DNA of 36,128 nt. Origin: Hyphomicrobiales bacterium (GTDB lineage Bacteria > Pseudomonadota > Alphaproteobacteria > Rhizobiales > Beijerinckiaceae). A program made the position numbers and the translations under genes. The stretch covers positions 1 through 36,128 of the forward strand of contig JAFBAS010000102.1 of NCBI GenBank assembly GCA_019247605.1, given 5' to 3'. The notes under the pieces were generated by a model, which was not told where the DNA came from, did no database searches, and saw only the letters and a program-made list of their open reading frames with translations. This document shows, piece after piece, positions 25,957 through 34,079 of the stretch (position 1 is the stretch's first letter; every line of letters begins with the position of its first letter).

Positions 25957-26808
25957 CTACTCCGCCGCGATCGCCATGTGGTCCGTCGGCCGCCCGAGCC
26001 GGCGGTGTTGGGCGACAGGCATGCGGTCGCGCACGGCGGCGGGCAGGGCAGGATCGAGTCTCGTCGAGACGATGCCCACGCCATCCGAAGCTCGAGCGAT
26101 GACATGCCCCCAGGGATCGACTGCCAAGGAGTGCCCATAGTTGTGGAGCGTCTTGCCCTTGGTCTCGTAAGCGCCGGTCTGCGCCGCTGCGAGCACATAG
26201 GTCTGGGTCTCGATGGCGCGCGCCCGCAAAAGCACCTCCCAATGATCCTTGCCGGTTTGCAAGGTGAAGGCGGCGGGCACCGCGATGATCGTTGCCCCCC
26301 GATCCACGAGCGCCCTGAAGAGCTCCCCGAAGCGCAAATCATAGCAGATGGTGCACCCGACGGTGACGCCCTCGCAATCATAGGTGATGACTGCCTCTCC
26401 CGGCTTCATCGTCGCCGATTCCCTATATTGCGTGCCGTCGGGCGCCGTAATGTCGAACATGTGGAGTTTGCGGTAGCGCGCGACCTCCCGCCCCTCTCGA
26501 TCGAACACGACGGTCGTGTTGTAGGCGCGGTTCTCGCCCGGGACGCGTTCGAAAAAGCTGCCGCCATGTACCCATATTCGATTGTTGCGCGCGAGCGCAC
26601 GCAGCGTTTCGTAGGCAGGGCCTCCCGTCGCTGCTTCCGCGATCGCGAGCTTTTCCGGGCTGGAGCCGCCCATCCAATCGAACACCTCCGGGAGCAGCAC
26701 CCAATCGGGGCGTTCCTCGGCGACCGCACGCTCGATGAGCTTCTTCGCCTGTGCGAGGTTTGCCTCTTTGTCGCTGATCGAATTCATCTGGATGAGGGAA
26801 ATCTTCAT
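25957..26808 (-). CDS. Carbon-nitrogen hydrolase (nitrilase superfamily, Nit-like amidase)
   Basis: A 283-residue cytoplasmic amidase of the nitrilase superfamily. The Glu-Lys-Cys triad is Glu41 (LLPEVF), Lys114 (YRKLHMFD) and Cys155 (CYDLRFGELFR). The KLHMFD and DLRFGELFRALVDRGA signatures place it in the Nit1/Nit2 branch, whose members hydrolyse deaminated glutathione or omega-amides such as 2-oxoglutaramate. This is a metabolite-repair role linked with transaminases, and an aminotransferase gene lies 0.75 kb away. The ATG at 26808 has GGAG eight bases upstream. It precedes the Rieske gene on the same strand but with a 246-base gap holding an operator-like dyad, so the two need not be one operon. 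Confidence 0.92.
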   Translation of the reverse strand: MKISLIQMNSISDKEANLAQAKKLIERAVAEERPDWVLLPEVFDWMGGSSPEKLAIAEAATGGPAYETLRALARNNRIWVHGGSFFERVPGENRAYNTTVVFDREGREVARYRKLHMFDITAPDGTQYRESATMKPGEAVITYDCEGVTVGCTICYDLRFGELFRALVDRGATIIAVPAAFTLQTGKDHWEVLLRARAIETQTYVLAAAQTGAYETKGKTLHNYGHSLAVDPWGHVIARASDGVGIVSTRLDPALPAAVRDRMPVAQHRRLGRPTDHMAIAAE

Positions 26809-26907
26809 GACCGGGCTCCGAGCTTTTCGTTCCCACCAAATATAACATCAATCGGCGTGGTCGCGAGGCGTTTTACTCAAGCTCGAGCCAGCTTTATCCG
26901 ACGCGGC

Positions 26908-26936
26908 TTCAACCCGGCTCTATCATACGTTAGAAT
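26908..26936 (+). promoter_or_regulatory. Putative mscL promoter
   Basis: TTCAAC (26908-26913), 17-base spacer, TAGAAT (26931-26936) lies about 75 bases before the mscL start. The -10 matches the consensus at five of six positions; the -35 is weak. Confidence 0.4.
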
Positions 26937-27010
26937 TTTTCCGATTCGCGCGAGCACCTCGGCCGGTCCTTTCGGCCGTGCAAGCCTGCGAACGGGACGG
27001 AGGACGAAGC

Positions 27011-27439
27011 ATGCTCAAGGAATTTCGCGAATTTGCGATGAAAGGCAATGTCGTCGACCTCGCGGTCGCCGTCATCATCGGCGCTGCGTTCGGCAGGATC
27101 GTCGATTCCCTCGTCGGCGACGTGATCATGCCGATCATCGGCGCGATCACGGGCGGCCTCGACTTTTCGAACTACTACCTTCCTCTTTCGTCCAAAGTGC
27201 AGTCGGGCCTTGCCTATGCCGACGCCAAGAAGACGGGAGCGGTTTTGGGCTGGGGCCAGTTTCTCACCTTCGTGGTGAATTTCTTGATCGTGGCCTTCGT
27301 GCTTTTCCTTGTCATTCAGTCGATGAACCGAATGAAGAGGCACCTTGCGGCGCCGGACGATGCCAAGGCGCCCAAACCACCGCCCGCTGATGTCGTTTTG
27401 CTCACGGAAATACGCGACCTTTTGAAGGAAAGACGTTGA
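27011..27439 (+). CDS. mscL: Large-conductance mechanosensitive channel
   Basis: A 142-residue inner-membrane channel that opens under membrane tension and releases solutes on osmotic downshock. The N-terminal [40 protein letters not shown] is the MscL signature (amphipathic S1 helix and pore helix TM1). A periplasmic loop follows, then TM2 ([20 protein letters not shown], about 78-97) and the charged cytoplasmic helix ending [11 protein letters not shown]. The ATG at 27011 has GGAGG at 26998-27002; an in-frame ATG at 26978 would add 11 residues before the signature. Length is normal. Confidence 0.97.
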   Translation: MLKEFREFAMKGNVVDLAVAVIIGAAFGRIVDSLVGDVIMPIIGAITGGLDFSNYYLPLSSKVQSGLAYADAKKTGAVLGWGQFLTFVVNFLIVAFVLFLVIQSMNRMKRHLAAPDDAKAPKPPPADVVLLTEIRDLLKERR

Positions 27440-27511
27440 AGGGTTCGTTCCGGGGATACTCATCGGCTTCGCGGCCAGATTTAATTTCCCTTTTCTGGAA
27501 TGATCCACTAG

Positions 27512-27549
27512 TTCGGGCATACCGAAACCCGTAACCGGCCATTTGGCCG
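27512..27549 (+). other. Two small hairpins before the aminotransferase gene
   Basis: TTCGG-gcata-CCGAA (27512-27526) and CGGCC-attt-GGCCG (27536-27549) lie in the last 50 bases before the start at 27562. Neither has a T-run, so they are not terminators; they might influence translation or be operator dyads. Confidence 0.35.
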
Positions 27550-27561
27550 CGCGAGGTCTTC

Positions 27562-28758
27562 ATGACGGTCGCTGCCCGAATCCTTCCGACGGGAATTCCG
27601 CCACTGCGCCGCGAGGCGCTCGAAGCGCCAGATAGCGGCATCGTCGAGGTCTTCGAGCATGGTTTTGGCCGCCCCGGTCTGATCCCGCTCTGGGCCGGCG
27701 AAGGCGATCTGCCGACACCGGGCTTCATCACCGACACGGCCGCACGGTCCCTCGCCGCGGGAGAGACCTTCTACACGTTGCAAAGGGGAATCCCGGAGCT
27801 TCGCACCGCGATTTCCGCCTATATGAGCCGGCTCTACGGCAAGCCGCTCCCGCCCGAGCGCTTCTTCGTGACCATCGGGGGCATGCACGCGATACAGATC
27901 GCGATGCGCATCGCGTCGGGGCCCGAGGACGAAGTCATCGTGCCCACGCCAGCTTGGCCGAATTTCCTCGGCGCCCTGACGGTGAGCGGGGCAAGAGCGG
28001 TGCTCTTGCCGATGCAACTCGAAAAAGGACGATGGCATCTCGACCTCGACCGCCTCGCCGCGGCGATCACGCCGCGTACGCGGGTGATCGTCGTCAACTC
28101 TCCCTCAAACCCCACGGGCTGGACCGCGACCGGGGCCGAGCTTCACGCGGTCCTCGAGCTTGCGCGCCGGCATGATCTTTGGATCGTGGCCGACGAAATC
28201 TATGGCCGCTTCGTCTATGGAGGGGATGCCCGCGCGCCCTCCTTTCATGATTTCGCGGGTGGCGAGGAGCGCGTGCTCTACGCACAGACCTTCTCGAAGA
28301 ATTGGGCCATGACAGGATGGCGCGTCGGCTGGCTCGAAGCCCCGGCGGCCCTTGGAGGCATGATCGAGAATCTCGTCCAATACTCGACGTCCGGCGTTGC
28401 CACTTTCGTGCAGCGCGCGGCGGTCACGGCGCTCGAACAGGGCGAGACGTTCATCGCGCGCCAAATTGAGATCGCCAAGCGCGGACGCGAGATCGTGCTC
28501 GAGAGCGCGCGCCGGACGAACCGGATCGAGCTCGCGCCGCCCGAGGGGGCCTTCTACGCTTTCTTTCGCGTCCTCGGAGTTGCGGATGTGCGCAAGGCGG
28601 CGCTCGCGCTCGTCGAGGAGGCGAATGTAGGCGTCGCTCCAGGGACGGCCTTCGGTCCTGGCGGGGAGGGCTATTTCCGCCTCTGCTATGCGCGCAAGAG
28701 CGAAGATGTCGCAGAGGCCATGGGGCGCATCGAGCATTGGCTCGCGGCGCGCTCCTGA
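27562..28758 (+). CDS. PLP-dependent aminotransferase, class I/II
   Basis: A 398-residue fold-type I aminotransferase of the AspC-like group. It has the substrate-binding GEGDLPTPGFI and YTLQRGIPELRTAI segments, NSPSNPTGW (residues 179-187, contacts PLP), DEIY (211-214) and the PLP lysine Lys246 in AQTFSKNWAMTGWRVGW. The conserved C-terminal arginine, which binds the substrate carboxylate, is in YFRLCYA. The ATG at 27562 has GAGG at 27552-27555. It transfers an amino group between an amino acid and a 2-oxo acid; specificity cannot be assigned. It ends 19 bases from a convergent small gene. Confidence 0.92.
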   Translation: MTVAARILPTGIPPLRREALEAPDSGIVEVFEHGFGRPGLIPLWAGEGDLPTPGFITDTAARSLAAGETFYTLQRGIPELRTAISAYMSRLYGKPLPPERFFVTIGGMHAIQIAMRIASGPEDEVIVPTPAWPNFLGALTVSGARAVLLPMQLEKGRWHLDLDRLAAAITPRTRVIVVNSPSNPTGWTATGAELHAVLELARRHDLWIVADEIYGRFVYGGDARAPSFHDFAGGEERVLYAQTFSKNWAMTGWRVGWLEAPAALGGMIENLVQYSTSGVATFVQRAAVTALEQGETFIARQIEIAKRGREIVLESARRTNRIELAPPEGAFYAFFRVLGVADVRKAALALVEEANVGVAPGTAFGPGGEGYFRLCYARKSEDVAEAMGRIEHWLAARS

Positions 28759-28777
28759 CTGCGGGACGTCTTCTCGT

Positions 28778-29068
28778 TCACGGCAGATCGCGAGCCCGCT
28801 TGATCGCATCGATCCGCGCGTGATCCTCCGGCTGGAGGTTGCGCCCCCGTTCCAGGATTTCGAGCGTGTATTCCTCGTAAGTGAGGCCAAGCCGCTCGGC
28901 GCGTTCCAGGCGATAAAGCGCAATGTCGCGCGAGACTTTCCACGCGGCCTTATGCGCTTTTCGCCAGCAGAAACGCACGAAAAGATCGCCGACCTGCCAC
29001 TCCGGCATTTCGTCGTCCAAAGGCGGTCCTTGATTATGGCCGGAGAGCGCCTGGGCGGGATCGGCCAT
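28778..29068 (-). CDS. Conserved hypothetical protein, 96 residues, GHNQGPP motif
   Basis: I do not recognise a function. The protein starts MADPAQALSGHNQGPPLDDE, a disordered N-terminus with a GHNxGPP motif that I recall from small uncharacterised alphaproteobacterial and phage-related proteins. A mainly helical basic part follows (CWRKAHKAAWKVSRDIALYRLERAERLGLTYEEYTLEILERGRNLQ) with several Arg/Lys and Trp residues. The ATG at 29068 is 45 bases from the start of the divergent XRE-cupin regulator; a longer frame upstream overlaps that gene and is rejected. The shared short promoter region suggests joint control. Confidence 0.65.
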   Translation of the reverse strand: MADPAQALSGHNQGPPLDDEMPEWQVGDLFVRFCWRKAHKAAWKVSRDIALYRLERAERLGLTYEEYTLEILERGRNLQPEDHARIDAIKRARDLP

Positions 29069-29113
29069 CGTGTGTCTCACATATCTACCGATCGTATGGT
29101 ATGTTAAACGGCA

Positions 29114-29677
29114 ATGAAGGACAAGGATTTCGACCGCGGACTCGGGACGCGGCTTCGCTTCTTGCGCGAAGGTCAGGGGCTTAGCCTCGGCGCGCTCGCC
29201 GATCGGTCGGGCGTGAGCAAGGCCATGATCGCGCGCGTCGAGAAGGCGCAAAGCAGCCCCACCGCCGCCCTTCTCGGAAGGCTTTGTGCGGGGCTTGGGG
29301 TGCGGCTGAGCTCCTTGATCGAGGCGGCCGACAGACGCTCGGAACCCCTGTCGAGATTTCGCGACCAGCCGGCGTGGCGAGATCCGAAAACCGGTTATCT
29401 GCGTCGCCAGGTGTCCCCGTCCGGTGCGTCGAGCGGTCTCGAGATCGCTTCGATCTCCCTGCCGCCCGGCATGAAGGTGCCTTATCGCGCCTGGACGGCC
29501 AACGCCTATCGCCAACAACTGGTCATGCTCGCGGGCACGCTTCATCTGCAAATGGGGAATGAAAATTATATCTTGCGAAAAGGCGATTGCCTCGATTTCG
29601 ATGTGCTTTCACCGAACACATTCGAGAACAAGGGGAGAGCTTGCGCCCGCTACCTGATCGTGATCCGCAAAGATTGA
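29114..29677 (+). CDS. XRE-family transcriptional regulator with C-terminal cupin domain
   Basis: A 187-residue DNA-binding regulator. Residues about 10-68 form an XRE helix-turn-helix (LGTRLRFLREGQGLSLGALADRSGVSKAMIARVEKAQSSPTAALLGRLCAGLGV). Residues about 110-185 form a small cupin (ISLPPGMKVPYRAW, QQLVMLAGTLHLQMGNENYILRKGDCLDFDVLSPNTFENKG), a ligand-sensing beta barrel. This architecture is common in regulators of amine, amino-acid and sulfur metabolism. It is divergent from the 96-residue hypothetical; the 45-base gap has an imperfect dyad around CGATCG (29089-29094), a likely autoregulatory site. The ATG at 29114 follows directly with no strong ribosome site. Confidence 0.9.
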   Translation: MKDKDFDRGLGTRLRFLREGQGLSLGALADRSGVSKAMIARVEKAQSSPTAALLGRLCAGLGVRLSSLIEAADRRSEPLSRFRDQPAWRDPKTGYLRRQVSPSGASSGLEIASISLPPGMKVPYRAWTANAYRQQLVMLAGTLHLQMGNENYILRKGDCLDFDVLSPNTFENKGRACARYLIVIRKD

Positions 29678-29728
29678 TCCGATCTGGACGCGGGGGGCTG
29701 ATGGCACTGAGAAGGCGCCTCCTCGCAG

Positions 29729-29753
29729 AAAAGGGGCGCGAACCCCGCCCCTT
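29729..29753 (-). terminator. Intrinsic terminator after groEL
   Basis: AAGGGGCG (29731-29738) and CGCCCCTT (29746-29753) form an 8-base-pair stem with a 7-base loop. Read on the minus strand it is followed by TTTTCT, ending groEL transcription. On the plus strand the following sequence (GCGATTTT) is less suited, but it may also stop the XRE-cupin transcript. Confidence 0.75.
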
Positions 29754-29782
29754 GCGATTTTCCCCCCGCGCTTGGCCGAACT

Positions 29783-31465
<1,683 letters not shown>

Positions 31466-31493
31466 TCAGGCGGCTTTTCTCTTGGCCTCACCG

Positions 31494-31655
31494 CTATCGA
31501 GGATCCCCCATGACATTCGCCTCCTTCATGATCACCAGCTCCTCGCCCTGGAACGTCACCTCGGTGCCGAAGCTTCGCAGCGACGGCTTCGAGTATCGGG
31601 AACGTCTCGGGTCTCTGAAGATCTCAGCCCAAAGCAGTATCGTGCCGATGAACAT
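31494..31655 (-). pseudogene. groES: groES remnant (C-terminal part only)
   Basis: A 53-codon frame on the minus strand, ATG at 31655, TAG at 31496-31494. Its last 25 residues, FGTEVTFQGEELVIMKE followed by A-N-V-M-G-D-P-R, match the C-terminus of GroES (S-GTEV...GEELLIMKESDIMG). Residues 1-28 do not resemble the GroES core, and stop codons (TAA TGA) stand immediately before the ATG. The N-terminal beta-barrel and mobile loop, needed for a functional co-chaperonin of about 95-104 residues, are absent. I found no N-terminal groES sequence in the other minus-strand frames up to 31800. It sits in the usual groES place, 82 bases before groEL, so the operon has been broken by deletion or replacement. 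Confidence 0.8.
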
Positions 31656-31770
31656 TCATTATCAGAGGCCGGGTCACAGGCCTTGTCGATCGGAGGTCGA
31701 GTGCTGACGCTTCGCAAAGCTGCGCCCGAATTCCGATCCGTCAAAGCGTGATCGCGGGCCCGTGAAAACG

Positions 31771-31799
31771 ACATACGACCTGCCGAAATTCCCATCAAG
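31771..31799 (-). promoter_or_regulatory. Putative RpoH promoter of the groES remnant-groEL unit
   Basis: Minus strand CTTG (31799-31796), 18-base spacer, CGTATGT (31777-31771), which fits the alphaproteobacterial RpoH consensus CTTG-N17/18-CYTATNT at all but one position. The transcript would carry a leader of about 350 bases, including the groES remnant, before groEL. Confidence 0.55.
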
Positions 31800-31840
31800 G
31801 AAATTCATCACAGGATTTGCTCCAACCGCCCGGTCCAGGC

Positions 31841-31869
31841 CTTGAAGGCATTTTGCGGCCTTCCTAACT
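31841..31869 (+). promoter_or_regulatory. Putative RpoH promoter of hsp20 copy 2
   Basis: CTTG (31841-31844), 18-base spacer, CCTAACT (31863-31869), again one mismatch from CTTG-N17/18-CYTATNT. A start near 31876 puts the GATCCC/GGGATC hairpin at the mRNA 5' end, about 68 bases before the ATG at 31944. Confidence 0.6.
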
Positions 31870-31877
31870 CTTTTCCT

Positions 31878-31943
31878 GATCCCGCCCTTCGAGGGGGGAT
31901 CATGAGCCGAGAACTCGTAGGTATCGCTTCACGGAGGATAGCT
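31878..31943 (+). promoter_or_regulatory. Candidate RNA thermometer (ROSE-like) of hsp20 copy 2
   Basis: Two hairpins fill the predicted 5' UTR. The first is GATCCC-g-CCC...GGG-GGGATC (31878-31901). The second, TATCGCTTCACGGAGGATA (31922-31940), pairs TATC with GATA and places GCU opposite the GGAG of the Shine-Dalgarno (31933-31937), with a G-G opposition and one bulged A. The SD is thus masked by a short, weak stem directly before the ATG. It is shorter than the copy 1 ROSE element and lacks a strict UUGCU, so the assignment is tentative. Confidence 0.5.
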
Positions 31944-32426
31944 ATGACCACCTATGACTTCACTCCCCTGTTCCGCAGCTCGATCGGCTTCGATCGCCTT
32001 CCCCTGCTGCTCAGTCACGCCCTGCAGCTCGACGAGAGCAACACATCCTACCCGCCCTACAACATCGACAAGCGCAGCGAGGACGAATACCGCATCGTAA
32101 TGGCGGTCGCCGGCTTCGGGAAAGAGGACATCGAGATCGTCAGCGAGCAGAACAAGCTTACGGTCCGGGGAGAGATCAAGGAGCGCGAGGAGAAGACTTA
32201 CTTGCACCGCGGCATCGCGGCCCGATCCTTCCAGCGGCAATTCGATCTTGCCGACTTCGTGAAGGTGAACGGGGCGGAGCTCAAGGACGGCTTGCTCGTG
32301 ATCAGCCTCAAGCGCGAAATCCCCGAGGAGATGAAGCCGCGCCGGATCGAGATCGGCATGAGTTCGCCCTCGCAACTCGAGACCAAGGCTGCGAACAAAA
32401 GGGGTGAGAAGCAACCCGCCGGATGA
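31944..32426 (+). CDS. Small heat-shock protein, Hsp20/IbpA family (copy 2)
   Basis: A 160-residue holdase chaperone, paralogous to the 14151-14612 gene: both share a T/S-I-G-F-D-R-L N-terminus, YPPYNI, RGIAARxFxRxFxLADFVxVxGAxLxxGLLxIxLxREIPE, and the C-terminal I-x-I motif (here I135-E-I137). The alpha-crystallin domain is about residues 38-127. The C-terminus is longer and more basic than in copy 1. The ATG at 31944 has GGAGG at 31933-31937; in-frame ATGs at 31842 and 31902 lie in the predicted UTR hairpin region and are rejected. Class A small heat-shock proteins of rhizobia may form mixed oligomers, so the two copies may work together. Confidence 0.95.
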   Translation: MTTYDFTPLFRSSIGFDRLPLLLSHALQLDESNTSYPPYNIDKRSEDEYRIVMAVAGFGKEDIEIVSEQNKLTVRGEIKEREEKTYLHRGIAARSFQRQFDLADFVKVNGAELKDGLLVISLKREIPEEMKPRRIEIGMSSPSQLETKAANKRGEKQPAG

Positions 32427-32446
32427 GCACAAGGCGACGCTGGGAG

Positions 32447-32466
32447 GGCCGCGCCGCGCGGCCTTT
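32447..32466 (+). terminator. Intrinsic terminator after hsp20 copy 2
   Basis: GGCCGCG (32447-32453), loop CCG, CGCGGCC (32457-32463) then TTT, 20 bases past the hsp20 stop. The stem is very GC-rich and the T-run short. It separates hsp20 from the convergent methyltransferase gene. Confidence 0.6.
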
Positions 32467-32475
32467 CCTCGCCTT

Positions 32476-33132
32476 TCAAAACACGCCCGGAATGAGCTTG
32501 GCGGTACGCGACGAATAGGCCTCGTATTCGGAGCCGAAATGTGATCGCAGCAGCCTTTCTTCCGCGCGGATGCGCGCGAGGAGAGGCGCGATCATGGCGG
32601 CCGCGATGATGGTGCCGACTCCCGAGCGGAATACCAGCACCCAGCCGAGCGAGCTTATCAGCAGCCCGAGATAGCTCGGGTGACGAATGAGCCCGTAGAC
32701 CCCGTCGGTAACGAGCCGATGGCCTTCCTGGATCGCGACCAAGCCACTGAAGCGGTGCCCGAGGACGAAAACAGGCCAAAGGCGCAACGCACCTCCCGTC
32801 GCGAACAGCATGACGCCGAGCCAGCGGATCGCGTCCCCATCGAGCGTCCAAAACCCCCTACGATCCGTATAGGCAGGAAGGAAGCCCATGAGGATGCCGA
32901 GCGGGAGCAGGACCGCGAGCACCCAACGGTTCTCACGATCTTCGCGTTCTCCCGAACTGAGATTGCCTTTGGTGAATACCGCCGTTCCTGAGAGCACGAA
33001 GAGTACAATCGCCGCGGCCACGAAAGGCGGGTGGGAAAGGAAACGATGAATGCCGCCCGCGCCGAGAACCGCGAGCGCGACGTAACCAACGAAGCTGATC
33101 ATCGTTGCAAGGACGCGCGTGAGCACCGTCAT
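32476..33132 (-). CDS. Isoprenylcysteine carboxyl methyltransferase-like membrane protein
   Basis: A 218-residue protein with about five transmembrane segments and the ICMT/PEMT-type C-terminal signature: GVYGLIRHPSYLGLLISSLGWVLVF then RIRAEERLLRSHFGSEYEAYSSRTAKLIPGVF (the RHPxYxG and EExxLxxxFGxxYxxY motifs, which bind S-adenosylmethionine in the family). Bacterial members methylate small lipophilic substrates or are uncharacterised. The start is uncertain: ATG at 33132 is chosen as it directly precedes the first membrane segment; an in-frame GTG at 33168 would add 12 residues, and neither has a good ribosome site. Confidence 0.82.
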   Translation of the reverse strand: MTVLTRVLATMISFVGYVALAVLGAGGIHRFLSHPPFVAAAIVLFVLSGTAVFTKGNLSSGEREDRENRWVLAVLLPLGILMGFLPAYTDRRGFWTLDGDAIRWLGVMLFATGGALRLWPVFVLGHRFSGLVAIQEGHRLVTDGVYGLIRHPSYLGLLISSLGWVLVFRSGVGTIIAAAMIAPLLARIRAEERLLRSHFGSEYEAYSSRTAKLIPGVF

Positions 33133-33447
33133 GGATGGCCGTCCGGCTCTGAGCGAGAGTGATGGCACCGAAATGCGTCGCCCGAATCCCCGCGCTGGCG
33201 ATCACGGACAGTCGTTTGTCTGCCGGTGACGTCTCCAGATGTAAGAACCGGTCGTGCTCGCCGTTGATCCAACGTATTCTCTTTCATCACCTTAGGACAG
33301 ATTTCTTCACATCTGCTTAGATACTAGCGCTTGCCGACTAACTGACCTAACCTTCACTGCGGATGGACCCGCCGAGAACCCGTGAACCACCGAACGGGGC
33401 CGCGCGTATCATCCACGGTTGGTCAACGATAATGGAGGATTGGCGTC
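33133..33447. other. Intergenic region without recognisable gene
   Basis: This 315-base gap between divergent genes is less GC-rich in its middle (about 33270-33360). I see no open frame with family features and no tRNA. GATAAT at 33428-33433 resembles a -10 box but has no -35 at the right distance and nearly overlaps the GGAGG ribosome site of the next gene. Confidence 0.4.
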
Positions 33448-33963
33448 ATGACGAAGCATCTGATGGCGGCGGCCGTCGCGGCTGGCGCGCTTTCGATCGG
33501 TCTTCTTTCATTCAGCCCCGCAGAGGCTCTCTCGCGAAGCGAATGCAGCGCCAAATACAAGGCGGCGAAAGACGCCGGCACATTGAACGGCATGAAATGG
33601 AACGAGTTCCAGAAGACGCAATGCGCGGGCGAGGCATCCGCGACGGCACCTGCTCCTTCGGCAGCACCCGCAGCGACGTCGCCAAGACCCACCCCCTCGG
33701 CGACATCCCCCTCCTCCGGCTCGATCGCGAATCCGCTGAAGCCCTTGACGCCGCACGCCTCGACCTCCGCTGGCGCCGCCGTATTCCCTAGCGCCATCTC
33801 CCCCAAATATTCGAGCGAGTCCGCCGGCAAACAACGAATGCACACCTGCCTCGACCAATATAACGCCAACAAGTCGAATGGCGGGAACGGCAGCATGAAA
33901 TGGATCATGAAAGGCGGCGGCTATTACAGCGAGTGCAACAAGCGGTTGAAGGGCGAGGGCTGA
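33448..33963 (+). CDS. Small secreted protein with two Cys-flanked repeats
   Basis: A 171-residue hypothetical with a clear signal peptide (hydrophobic residues 6-22, cleavage after AEA near 27). Two related modules flank a Pro/Ala/Thr/Ser linker (about 62-120). The first is ECSAKYKAAKDAGTLNGMKWNEFQKTQC and the second CLDQYNANKSNGGNGSMKWIMKGGGYYSECNKRLKG. Both have the pattern C-x3-Y-x-A-x-K then G-M/S-M-K-W, an aromatic residue and a closing Cys, and each cysteine pair probably forms a disulfide in the periplasm. The module is reminiscent of PsiF-like repeats. GGAGG at 33434-33438 precedes the ATG. No function is assigned. Confidence 0.75.
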   Translation: MTKHLMAAAVAAGALSIGLLSFSPAEALSRSECSAKYKAAKDAGTLNGMKWNEFQKTQCAGEASATAPAPSAAPAATSPRPTPSATSPSSGSIANPLKPLTPHASTSAGAAVFPSAISPKYSSESAGKQRMHTCLDQYNANKSNGGNGSMKWIMKGGGYYSECNKRLKGEG

Positions 33964-34079
33964 GCGGCCCCTCCTTTTCCGAGTCGATATCCGCCGCCGC
34001 AAACAGCGCCTGGTTTGCGGCGGGGCCTTGCGGCAAAAGGGCCAAGACTTTCCGACTGCGATCCGTGACAAGGAATGAG

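Noticed and set aside
25861-27390. 509-codon plus-strand frame across the nitrilase and mscL genes
   Set aside because: It covers two recognised genes in other frames and has no coherent protein features.
31699-31707. GAGTGCTGA, resembling one half of a CIRCE (HrcA) element upstream of groEL
   Set aside because: The second half (TTAGCACTC nine bases away) is missing on both sides, so it is at best a relic.
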